A stretch of 64,000 bases of DNA from Datisca glomerata (Eukaryota; Streptophyta; Magnoliopsida; Cucurbitales; Datiscaceae): NCBI GenBank assembly GCA_003255025.1, contig QANY01009329.1, positions 384,866 through 448,865 on the forward strand, given 5' to 3'. Positions 45,805-55,046 of this stretch are shown here, piece after piece (position 1 is the stretch's first letter; the number at the start of each line of letters is the position of its first letter). The notes under the pieces are model-generated. The model ran no database searches. It was not told the origin of the DNA and saw only the letters and a program-made list of their open reading frames with translations. The translations under genes and the position numbers were made by a program.

Positions 45805-48800
45805 CACTACTACAAAAAGGGGGTTAGACGACATTATTATAACCCTATATTGATGGTTGATTGACTGTCATCTACCAGGCTGTTATCTTTAGGTATTTAA
45901 AAAAACATCATTATAAGGATATACAATGACGGGAAATTCCTGTCATCGTAGGTACCACGAAAAGTAGATAGATGATGGGGAATCCCCGTCATCTTAGCAA
46001 CCACAAAAAGCATATGGATGACGGGGATTGCCCGTCATCTAAAGTTACTCAACATAGACTTTAGATAATTTGAATCACCATCATCTTAGTTGCCTCCAAA
46101 AGAACATAGATGACGACTGATCCCTGTCATCTTAAGTGCCAACAAAAGTATATATGACAGGTTCATCGTCATCTTAGGTACCGCATAAAGCAAATAGATG
46201 ATGAGGAATCACCGTCATCTAAAGTTCAAGAAAAGAAAAAAAGTTTTTATTTAATTAAATTTTCGCAGCTATATAATATTTGTCCCAAATGGTTCCTAAC
46301 AATAATATAATCATGCAATCCCAGATGGTCCCAGCCAATAATATAAATCATAAATCCTCTAGATACTTCCGTTAACAATATATGACATTGATCCTAGATA
46401 GTTCCCTACCGATAATTTAAATCATAAAATTAACCAATAACATACATACTAATCACATCTCATCATAATATATTGTCCAAAAACTATAAGAAATTTCATC
46501 ATGAGAAATAAGTTTCATTATTGAAAAACTGCTAATTGATAAAATACCAAGTGTTAGTTGTATATTCAGAAACCATAAAACGTTTATAGGATAGATTTAT
46601 GATGGTAGCCCCAAAACTGCATTCCCTCATAGATAGAAAGGCGTATGATGATAGACTTCATATATCCTATAAAGTAAGAGATAGATGAGAAAGAGATTAT
46701 CAGTTCAACAATCTCACAATGGATAACGGATCCGAACTAAAAGATAACTATGCCAAAAGAAAACACCATCTCATGGAAAGATAAACAAAACTAAAAAAAC
46801 ATGTCATCGAAAGGTAAAAACTACCTTCCCATGACACAATTTACACACGAATAATCTTTACCTAACAATTATAAACATTTATAATGAACAAAGATCAAAC
46901 AGAACTACTATTAAATAGATTATATAAAAGTGTTTTTTTAAAAAGTCATAGATAGGCAAAACAAATGCTTTTCCATGACAACTTAATGAATTCAACTTTC
47001 ACGTAAAATGAAGCTTCTAAATTTAAAGAAACAAGCAACTATAAATTCAATTCAATCTACGTAATTCTATCTTACGTAAGAAAAATATATATTTAAGACA
47101 ATGAACTAAGATTTGAATGCTCGAAATTGATCCTAACAAAGTTAAATGAATGAAGAGCTAATAACAAAGTGAAATGACAAAGGGAATAATAACAAAGTAA
47201 AATGGACAGATATGCAGTATGAGTTTTCATCATCATGGTGCAAATCTAGCAATACTACCTAGATTAGTAACCACATAAGTTATCACTTGCATAATTTATC
47301 TTTGACATTATTAGAATCCGAACAACTCTCTCAAGCCCATTCAAAATGAAGTAACTGCAAAACAACAACATGAATTAGCTAAGCTTGGGTTCTAATAATA
47401 GAGGCTTTATGAAATAGTATGAAGTTCCCTCAAAAGCCTTCTATTCCCTCAAAAGTAGAATTTAGAACTACATTCTTTTAGAATTATGATAAACGAAATT
47501 CATCTAGCCAATTTATTAGGTTGGTGGCCTAAACAGGTAAAAAAATAACAATATTAAGTTTTCTGGACTTCAAATTTAAATCTATAGCATCACTATTGAT
47601 GGTACATGGCATATTGCTCATTAAAATTCACTAAAAAAAAAAAGGTTAATCTACACAAGATCTGAAAATTAAAGTTCTCACTGTAGCTTTAGAATTATGA
47701 GTTAGAACGCAGAGAACATCTAATAACTCCCCAAGATTATGAGGAGGAATATTGGTGGCCATGCCAACCTGAAGCAATAATCATATATTAGGATAAGAAA
47801 CACATAATGGACAATGTAGAACGCCTTACAGTCATTTTGAAGCAAAATAGGGAAGAAGATCAAGAAAGAGAAAATATTAAGGAAGAAAATTAGATGGAAT
47901 CACCGCAATCCCAGAAACTAAAGAGGGATAGTTGTGGGTGATAAAGACATGAAGAGAATTAACTGTATTAAGAGAATCAAAGTTATAATCTTTAGGATAA
48001 TTAACTATTCGACATTATCCTTTCATATCTATGAAGAGTTCACTATGAAGAGTTCACTGAAGAGCTAATCTTTAGGTTTTCCCTTAAATCATGCTTATGT
48101 TGCTCAAATTCAGCTAAAAGCAATATCTTCAGATTCACATGTATGGACACATATGGTTACTTCCTATGCTGACATAATGCCAAAAACAAACTTATTGTTC
48201 TTCCAAGAATAAATGTAATCGTAGTACCTAGTGTAGAATCAATGTAGTCAACAATAAATCCTAAAGGTAGCCCAAATAGATACCCACCTCTAAGATGGAA
48301 TGCACATCAACAATGGTAAGCCAAGGTAATTTCTCTCCAATCCAAATATTAGCTTATCAATTTGGTACATCATGCAAGTATGACATAGTATAATAACCTT
48401 CATAGGGTATTTTTAGAGCAATGACTTTTTCTCAATTCGACTAACATTCACATCTTTCCAAATTTATGAAGCACCATTAAATGTATATTACTTCATAACA
48501 TTAAGATAAAAGCTGTAATACAGAACAATTAATGAAGGCAGAGACTTCTAACAAGGGCATAGCCCCAAAAAAACACATTTTCTACAAGGACACACAAGGT
48601 TACTTCATGTACCGAAGCTTAAGGTCCGTAAATCAAAACCATAAACCATAAATTAAAAACAAGGGGAAAGGCTTCAAGGGAAATCAAAACCCTAAATCTA
48701 TCTGAAAACGATTACGGAGAGAGATGGACATTATGGTGACTGTGAGCTTCTTCTAGCGACGACGAGTTGCCGATTAAGAGGCTGGGGAACGATTGAGAAT

Positions 48801-49410
48801 CTCCCCTTCACGTTCTTAGGTAGAGGCTAGCTACCTCAAGGTCGCGGTTTTGATTTCTACGTCTGGCTTGATACCTCATTGTCGCGGTTTTGGTTTATTC
48901 ATTTGACTTGAAGACGATGACCTTCTTCTTCGTCGCATGACTTGGGCTTCTCAGTCAAAACATAGAGAAAGACTATATCTTCTAGATCTAAAAATGTGAG
49001 ACTATATTTTTCAGATAAAAAACGTAAAAGAAAGAGGGAGAGAGAAACCCTAATCTCTAAGGAGTCCCTGTCCTCTTTCTTAGATCTGAAATGAAACAAA
49101 TGATTTATGATTAAGGAATATGGAATATGGTTAAAAGGCAAGACATTTTTATAAATAGAGAAAATTTATAGGTAATATGTCAATAAAAAAAATCACTAGC
49201 GCCTCTTTCTTTGACCGACCAAAAAAAATGTCAATAAGGAAATCACTATCATAATAGATAAATGATCGCTGATAGTTTATTAAATAACTGTCATCTTATC
49301 TCAAAAAGTTAAAAATCTTCCATCACCGCCTCTTTTCCTTTGACAGAATTTACATAGCTGTCATTATAGTATATATGTGGGTGTCATCTAAGGCCAAATT
49401 TGTAGTAGTG
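45805..49410. mobile_element. CACTA transposon 2, complete ends, non-autonomous
   Basis: The left end CACTACTACAAAAAGGGG and the right end AAATTTGTAGTAGTG give a 12-bp perfect terminal inverted repeat (CACTACTACAAA). The flanks are TTG at 45802-45804 and TTG at 49411-49413, a 3-bp target duplication. Length is 3606 bp. Subterminal hairpins are based on GATGACGG and CCGTCATC. No transposase frame. The interior is AT-rich; an 80-codon minus-strand frame at 48899-49141 has no recognised motif. Confidence 0.9.
45830..46230. repeat. Palindromic subterminal repeats of CACTA 2
   Basis: Near-perfect palindromes such as GATGGGGAATCCCCGTCATC and GATGACGGGGATTGCCCGTC recur every 55-60 bp, separated by AAGTAGATA- or AAAGCATATG-like spacers. 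Weaker relatives (ACTGTCATCTT, GATCGCTGATAG) lie near the right end at 49190-49400. Confidence 0.8.
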
Positions 49411-49413
49411 TTG

Positions 49414-49986
49414 GTACTTATTATATGTTTTTTAGATGACTATACAAGTAGAGAATTAGAAAAGACTTGTTAATACTTTGAAATGTACTTTCTAATATAA
49501 TGATGTGTAAAAATTTGAATAATTAGATAATATTGTTATTTAGAGAACTCTTTTTTGTTTTAGTTTATTTTATGACTTTTTATAAAGACGTTGAATTGTA
49601 AGTTTAAAACATCATCTCTTTATAGCCGGTAAAAAACGCTATGCAAAATGCTTGCTTTTTTATAGCTTACACATGAACAACATTTACCAAAATGTTGTAA
49701 ATGATATTTTATAACATTTCTTACCCGCTACTAAATGTCTCTTTTATAGCTTGCCAAAATGTATGCCTAGTCTTTTACGGTAAGCAAAAAATGCTATAAA
49801 AAATGCTGGACGTTTTGGACAGCATTTATCAAAATGCTACAGATTATAATTTATAGTGTTTGTTGCCCGCTATAAAACACCAATCTGTTATTATAATATA
49901 ATTTTAAGAAAGTTATATAAATATATTAGTATTGAATAGGATTCATAACTTTATAAATAAAACAGGACACGTTAATATATCTCAAA
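49414..49986. repeat. Hairpin-prone repeats 3' of the CLE gene
   Basis: 49620-49890 contains inverted words such as AAAAAACGCTATGC, TTTTATAGCTTAC, AATGCTATAAAAAATGC and CCCGCTATAAAAC. The style resembles the block at 58126-58560. No gene. Confidence 0.5.
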
Positions 49987-50253
49987 TCAAACTCGAGGAT
50001 CATGAATAGGATCTGGTCCTCTTGGTGAAACCCTTTTCTGAGAAACTGTAGCATCTACGGAGAACTTCTGAGTATGATAAGTCAGAGTAGCTGATCCAAA
50101 ACCCAACTTTTTAAAAACATAATTGCTACCACCACCAACATCTCTCCCTTTCACATTATCCTGGTGAAGAAAACGTGCTTACGAGCTCATACTAAACCAA
50201 CCAAGCAACATGATAATCAAGAAAAAAATCGACCTCTGAGTAATAGTTGCCAT
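49987..50253 (-). pseudogene. CLE-type (CLAVATA3/ESR) peptide precursor with an internal TAA
   Basis: An 89-codon frame from ATG 50253-50251 to TGA 49989-49987, in one frame apart from a TAA at codon 25 (50179-50181). The start MATITQRSIFFLIIMLLGWF is a signal peptide. Directly after the stop comes ARFLHQDN, where CLE1-7-type precursors have an Ala-Arg segment after the signal peptide. The C-terminus has RVSPRGPDPIHD (codons 74-85, 49999-50034) followed by PRV, fitting the 12-residue CLE motif R-x-S/P-P-x-G-P-D-P-x-H. Such peptides are secreted, trimmed and sensed by CLV1-type receptor kinases in meristem or root signalling. As read, the stop would abolish the peptide. Single-exon structure and short length fit the family. 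Confidence 0.8.
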
Positions 50254-50353
50254 TGAAAATACAAAAATTAGGAAACGATTAAACCATTTGACTTTTAAAA
50301 CTTTTGCAATATGAAAGTCAAAAGTAATGAACAATTTTTTTCTTCTTTCATCT

Positions 50354-50362
50354 CTTATATAA
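50354..50362 (-). promoter_or_regulatory. TATA box of the CLE-like gene
   Basis: The minus strand reads TTATATAAG about 100 bases before the ATG. It is the last promoter element before the copia B border at 50383. Upstream promoter sequence was moved to beyond 55041. Confidence 0.6.
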
Positions 50363-50382
50363 ATTAACAAATACTCAGTTAT

Positions 50383-50648
50383 TGTAAACTAAAAAACTCA
50401 CTAGTAAACTAAAAATTCACTTGAAATATTTAACTTTTGTATTTCTTTAAGTTGTGTTTTCCAATGAACTCAACAAGACCTTTAGATAGACTCTACTCTT
50501 GCCAAAAAACTGAAAAATAATTAAATCTATCACCCCTTAGCCTTTCATCTACAAAGACTCTTGACCTTTTATGTTTCCACTAACTTCTAAATTGTAACTT
50601 CTAATTGAAAAAACCCACTAAAACATAACATTTAATGTTTATTCAACA
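50383..50648 (-). repeat. 3' LTR of copia B (266 bp)
   Basis: The minus strand reads TGTTGAATAAACATT...AGTTTACA. The TATA box seen in the 5' LTR (TATATAAAGG) is TATCTAAAGG here (50481-50490). One copy of the 14-bp unit. Confidence 0.95.
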
Positions 50649-50664
50649 AAACTCTCCCATAAAC

Positions 50665-53600
50665 TTAAATGCTTCTACCATCCGTCATGCCAATCATTTT
50701 CTTGCATTTGTCGAGAAGTACTTTCGGTAGCGGTTTTGTGAAGATATCCGCAACTTGATCCTGACTTGCCACATGCACCAATTCCACACTTCCTTCCTTC
50801 ACATGATTTCGGATAAAGTAAAAATGAACGTCAATGTGTTTGCTTCTTTCATGGTTCACTGGATTCTTTGCCAACTCAATTGCTGATTTGTTGTCAACTT
50901 GAATCACGGTTGCAGCTAGTTGCTTTAGCTCCATCTTGCTCAACAAATTTCTAAGCCATATCGCATGACATACACACCAAGATGCTGCCACATATTCAGC
51001 TTCACACGTCGAGAGCGTCACGATCGGTTGCTTCTTTGAAAGCCAAGTAAATGCAGTATCTCCCATAAAGAACACATATCCCGATGTACTTTTCCGATCG
51101 TCTATGTCTCCGCACCAATCACTGTCGGAGTAGCCAACCAACTTGTAATCTTCTGCTTTCGAGTAGAACAACCCGAGTGACACCGTTCCTTGGATGTACC
51201 GTAGGATTCGCTTCACCGCCTTCCAATGTGAATAAACCGGCTCCTCCATGAACCGACTTATAATACCGACACTTAATGAAAGATCCGGCCTTGTGCATGT
51301 GAGATAGCGAAGGCTTCCTACCAAACTCCGGTATCTACTCGCATCGACACGTTCTCCTCCATCGAACTTCGAGAGTTTTGCACCTGGTTCCATTGGTGTT
51401 GATACCGGGTTGCAATTTGCCATCTTGTACTTCTTCAAAATCTCTTTTGCATATGTCTCCTGTGATACAAAAATACCCGTCTCTACTTGTCTAACCTCCA
51501 AACCAAGGAAAAACTTCATCAAGCCCAAATCTGTCATCTCAAATTCCCGTGTCATTGTACCCTTAAACTCTTCTATCATCTCATCATTGTTTCCCATAAA
51601 AATGAGGTCATCGACATAAAGAGCAACAAATAACACGTTACCTCCATTCTTCTTTGCGTAAAGGGCATGCTCGTAGGGACATTGCTTGAACCCGTTCTCC
51701 TTGAAATATGTATCGATACGTGTATTCCATGCCCGCGGTGCTTGCTTCAACCCGTAAAGCGCCTTCTTCAATTTTAGCACCTTCTTCTCTTCTCCGATTT
51801 TCATGAACCCGGGTGGTTGTTCGATGTAGACATCTTCTTCGAGCACACCATTCAAGAATGCCGACTTGACATCCATTTGAAATATTTGCCATTTGAATTG
51901 AGCAGCTTGTGAAATGAGTAATCGGATTGTCTCCATTCTTGCAACAGGAGCAAACACCTCGTCATAGTCGATTCCTATCTTTTGCTTGTATCCCTTCGCA
52001 ACAAGTCTCGCCTTGTACCGTTCTATCTCACCTTGAGCATTCATCTTTTTCTTGAACACCCACTTCACACCAATAGGCTGACTGCCTTTCGGCAATTCTG
52101 CTAGCTCCCATGTGTTGTTGCGGTCAATCGCCTTAATCTCCTCGTTCATGGCAGTTTGCCACTTCTTGTCTCGCACCGCCTCTTCAAAGCTGATATTTTC
52201 AGCATCTGCCAAAAGACATACAAGGTGTACCTCATTTGTCGCATCATACAAATCTTGCAAACTTCGCATTTTTGGTTGTTGTGGTTCATCTTCATCATCG
52301 GTAGTTTCAGAGTTTGTTGGTATACTTGTTGGTGCAATGACTGATGATTCTCCAACGTCGATGATAACCTCCGTCGAATTGTTCCAGTCCCACTCGCTTG
52401 CTTCATTTACTCGCACATCACGACTCACCATCACCTTCTTGCTTATCGGGTCGAGTAGCTTGTACCCTTTTGTCTTCTCATCATACCCAATAAAAATATA
52501 CCTTTTGCTTTTGTCTTCGAGCTTCATTCTTCGTTGATCCGGTACGTGTGCATAAGCCACACTACCGAATACTTTGAGATGAGAAACTGTCGGCTTTTGT
52601 CCGCTCCATGCCTCTTGTGGTGTTTGATCATCTAACTTCACATGTGGACATCGATTTTGTACATAGATGGAACATTGCACGGCTTCTGCCCAGAATTCCT
52701 TCGGCATCTTCTTGCTCTTGAGCATTGATCGAACCATGTCGAGAATAGTCCGGTTCTTCCTCTCGGCCACACCGTTTTGTTGAGGAGAGTATGGTGCGGT
52801 TAGAAATCTCCTTATGCCTTGCTCCTCGCAATACTCCATGAAAGCCGTCGAAGTATACTCGCCACCTCTATCGGATCGTACGGCTTTGATGTGTCTACCA
52901 GCTGCCTTCTCCACCATCACTTTGAACTTTTTGAACACCTCGAATGCCTCGGATTTTTCTTTCAGAAAATAAACCCAAGTTTTCCGTGAGAAATCATCGA
53001 TAAAGGTAATGAAGTACCTTTTACCACTGAAAGATTCAGGGGCGATTGGGCCACATATGTCGGTATGAATCAACTCGAGAGTATGTTTAGCTCGATATTC
53101 TGCCTTCTTTTGAAACGAGGTTCTCGCTTGCTTGCCAAGCACACATTCTTCACAAAATTTGCCCTCATAGTCCATGTCCGGCAGCCCGTGCACCATGTTC
53201 TTCTTTGCTAACTCTTTTAGACCACCTTGATGTAGGTGACCAAAGCGGAGATGCCACAGCGACGCCTTGTCTTCTACGTTGACTCGCAAACACTTTTCTC
53301 GCACGCTTCTCAAATTCAGTTTGTACATCCGATTTCTTCCCATCTCGACTAGAGCAACCAGACGCCCTTGCTTGTCCTTCAAGTGTAGTACTCGGTCTTT
53401 TAAAAGTATCGAGTAACCTTTCTCCGTGAGTTGCCCCATACTCAAAATGTTGGTCTTGAGGTCTGGTACGTAATAAACATCTTGGATTGACCCTATTAAG
53501 CCATCCTTTTGTAAGTAACAAACCGTACCTCGGCCTTTGACCTCCACCTTTGATGCATCTCCAAATGACACATGACCATCTTCAATCTTTTGCATCTCTT

Positions 53601-53787
53601 TGAATAGGTACTCGTGACCGCACATATGGTTGCTTGCCCCCGAGTCGAGGTACCACAGAGTGTCATTGTTGATGTTGACTTCATTTTGAGCCATCAAGAG
53701 AAGGCCTTCATTTTCGTCTTCCAAGACTAGGTTGGTTGTTTCTTCCACCTTTTTATCGGCTCGACAATCTTTTGCAAAATGCCCCAC
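50665..53787 (-). CDS. Copia B Pol polyprotein (protease, integrase, RT, RNase H)
   Basis: 1040 codons counted from the Met in the second zinc knuckle; the frame is open upstream to the TGA at 54022. Protease DSGA has Asp48. The integrase zinc site is H179, H184, C212, C215, with catalytic D243 (HTD), D306 (SDRGGE) and E342 (AERKN). RT has D639 in QMDVKSAFLNG and YVDD at 724-727. RNase H residues are D887 (YSDSDW), E929 (CEAEY) and D965 (VDNKS). It ends IFTKPLPK...GRSI close to the 3' LTR. Length and order are those of a complete plant copia Pol. Expressed only as a Gag-Pol fusion if the TGA is read through. Confidence 0.95.
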   Translation of the reverse strand: MGHFAKDCRADKKVEETTNLVLEDENEGLLLMAQNEVNINNDTLWYLDSGASNHMCGHEYLFKEMQKIEDGHVSFGDASKVEVKGRGTVCYLQKDGLIGSIQDVYYVPDLKTNILSMGQLTEKGYSILLKDRVLHLKDKQGRLVALVEMGRNRMYKLNLRSVREKCLRVNVEDKASLWHLRFGHLHQGGLKELAKKNMVHGLPDMDYEGKFCEECVLGKQARTSFQKKAEYRAKHTLELIHTDICGPIAPESFSGKRYFITFIDDFSRKTWVYFLKEKSEAFEVFKKFKVMVEKAAGRHIKAVRSDRGGEYTSTAFMEYCEEQGIRRFLTAPYSPQQNGVAERKNRTILDMVRSMLKSKKMPKEFWAEAVQCSIYVQNRCPHVKLDDQTPQEAWSGQKPTVSHLKVFGSVAYAHVPDQRRMKLEDKSKRYIFIGYDEKTKGYKLLDPISKKVMVSRDVRVNEASEWDWNNSTEVIIDVGESSVIAPTSIPTNSETTDDEDEPQQPKMRSLQDLYDATNEVHLVCLLADAENISFEEAVRDKKWQTAMNEEIKAIDRNNTWELAELPKGSQPIGVKWVFKKKMNAQGEIERYKARLVAKGYKQKIGIDYDEVFAPVARMETIRLLISQAAQFKWQIFQMDVKSAFLNGVLEEDVYIEQPPGFMKIGEEKKVLKLKKALYGLKQAPRAWNTRIDTYFKENGFKQCPYEHALYAKKNGGNVLFVALYVDDLIFMGNNDEMIEEFKGTMTREFEMTDLGLMKFFLGLEVRQVETGIFVSQETYAKEILKKYKMANCNPVSTPMEPGAKLSKFDGGERVDASRYRSLVGSLRYLTCTRPDLSLSVGIISRFMEEPVYSHWKAVKRILRYIQGTVSLGLFYSKAEDYKLVGYSDSDWCGDIDDRKSTSGYVFFMGDTAFTWLSKKQPIVTLSTCEAEYVAASWCVCHAIWLRNLLSKMELKQLAATVIQVDNKSAIELAKNPVNHERSKHIDVHFYFIRNHVKEGSVELVHVASQDQVADIFTKPLPKVLLDKCKKMIGMTDGRSI

Positions 53788-54021
53788 GTTACCACAATTA
53801 TAACATTTGTCGGAGTTGCAATCCTTCGCATAGTGACCATACTTGTAACACTTGTAGCACTCGATGTTGGAATAGTTCGACCGGCCGCCTCTTCCTCGAC
53901 CGCGTCCTCTTCCACGCCAATTTGGTTGGCTCGACTGTCCCTTCTCCTTATAGTACCTCTCATGACTGCTGCCTTGACCACCGCGACCATTTTCACGACT
54001 TCCACGGCCACGCCCTCTACC
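53788..54021 (-). CDS. Copia B Gag C-terminus: RGG region and two zinc knuckles
   Basis: In frame between the TGA and the Pol segment. Two Arg/Gly-rich blocks (GRGRGRGSREN and WRGRGRGRGRGGR) are followed by CCHC knuckles [14 protein letters not shown] and [14 protein letters not shown], which bind RNA during packaging. No other stop is present. Because the TGA lies before it, the main Gag product would lack its zinc knuckles unless the stop is read through. Confidence 0.9.
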
Positions 54022-54714
54022 TCAGAAATTTTGAGAATAGAATACCTTTTCGTCTTTGATTGACGCCTTGGTTTGAAGTGCTTGCTCGAGTGTCTCCTCC
54101 TTTTTTTTCTTCTTACGTTGTTCGTGTGCCTCGAGAGAACCGGCAAGCTCGTCGACTGTGAGCGTCGCAAGGTCCTTTGATTCTTCTATTGCGCACACAA
54201 CATTCTCAAAATTGTCGGTTAATGATCTCAAAATCTTTTCCACAACTTGCGCATCGGTTAACGCTTCGCCATTACGAATGAGTTGGTTCACCACGGCTTG
54301 TACACGCGTGATGTAGTCAGATACACTTTCCGACTCCTTCATCTTCATGCTCTCCAACTCGCCACGAAGAGTTTGGAGACGCACTTGCTTGACTCGGTCG
54401 GCTCCTTTGAACACTTTTGCTAAAATGTCCCACGCTTCTTTTGAAGTAGTTGCACCGGCAATCTTCTCAAAGCCCGACTCATCAACGGCTCGGAACAACA
54501 TGTATAACGCCGTCTTATCCTTCGCTCGCGCCTCTTTCAACGCCTTGTTTTGAGCCGCCGTATATCCCGTGGTATTTGTTGGTTCTTCGAAACCTTCTTC
54601 GACCACCTCCCATGCATCTTGAGAGCCGAGAAGAGCTTTCATTTGAATACTCCAGTTCTTGTAGTTTGCCTTCGTTAGTCGTGGTAGCGGCATTTGACTC
54701 GTCACATTCGTCAT
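54022..54714 (-). CDS. Copia B Gag (capsid part)
   Basis: Starts at Met 54714, just inside the element after the primer site; an earlier Met at 54750 lies in the LTR. It reads MTNVTSQMPLPRLTKANY, then [51 protein letters not shown] and [13 protein letters not shown]: the DUF4219/UBN2-type Gag of plant copia elements. It ends KVFYSQNF followed by TGA (54022-54024). It forms the virus-like particle shell. Confidence 0.95.
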   Translation of the reverse strand: MTNVTSQMPLPRLTKANYKNWSIQMKALLGSQDAWEVVEEGFEEPTNTTGYTAAQNKALKEARAKDKTALYMLFRAVDESGFEKIAGATTSKEAWDILAKVFKGADRVKQVRLQTLRGELESMKMKESESVSDYITRVQAVVNQLIRNGEALTDAQVVEKILRSLTDNFENVVCAIEESKDLATLTVDELAGSLEAHEQRKKKKKEETLEQALQTKASIKDEKVFYSQNF

Positions 54715-54715
54715 T

Positions 54716-54728
54716 GGCTCTGATACCA
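54716..54728 (-). promoter_or_regulatory. Primer-binding site of copia B
   Basis: The minus strand reads TGGTATCAGAGCC, an exact initiator-Met tRNA complement, three bases after the 5' LTR. Confidence 0.9.
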
Positions 54729-54731
54729 ATT

Positions 54732-55041
54732 TGTAAAGTAAAAAACTCACTAGTAAACTAAAAACTCACTTGAAATATTTAACTTTTGTATTCCTCTAAG
54801 TTGTGTTTTCCAATGAACTCAACAAGACCTTTATATAGACTCTATTCTTGTCAAAAAAACTGAAAAATAATTAAATCTATCACCCCTTGGCCTTTCATCT
54901 ACAAACCTTTCATCTACAAAGACTCTTGACCTTTTATGTTTCCACTAACTTCTAAATTGTAACTTCTAAATTGTAACTTCTAAATTATAACTTTTAATTG
55001 AAAAAACCCACTAAAATATAATATTTAATGTTTATTCAACA
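54732..55041 (-). repeat. 5' LTR of copia B (310 bp)
   Basis: The minus strand reads TGTTGAATAAACATT...TTTACA. It has three copies of the 14-bp unit and an extra 15-bp duplication (CTACAAACCTTTCAT) compared with the 3' LTR. The TATA box TATATAAAGG is intact (near 54831-54838). Confidence 0.95.
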
Positions 55042-55046
55042 GTTAT

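Larger units (their letters stand above)
50383..55041 (-). mobile_element. Ty1/copia element B, nearly intact
   Basis: 3' LTR 50383-50648, Pol, Gag, primer site and 5' LTR 54732-55041, flanked by GTTAT at 50378-50382 and GTTAT at 55042-55046: a perfect 5-bp target duplication. Gag and Pol are in the same frame and separated only by one TGA. All catalytic motifs are present. This makes it the youngest-looking element of the window. It sits in the promoter of the CLE-like gene, in the same orientation. Confidence 0.97.

Noticed and set aside
45599..45853. 84-codon frame upstream of CACTA 2
   Set aside because: It runs across the transposon border at 45805 and has no motif.
52112..52537. 141-codon plus-strand frame (also 42869-43294 on minus)
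   Set aside because: Antisense shadow of copia Pol. It is identical in copies A and B because the Pol sequence there is nearly identical, not because it codes.
53727..54170. 147-codon frame in copia B overlapping Gag
   Set aside because: Out of frame with Gag and Pol; its Arg-rich text comes from reading the Arg/Gly-coding region in another frame. The true frame has the zinc knuckles.
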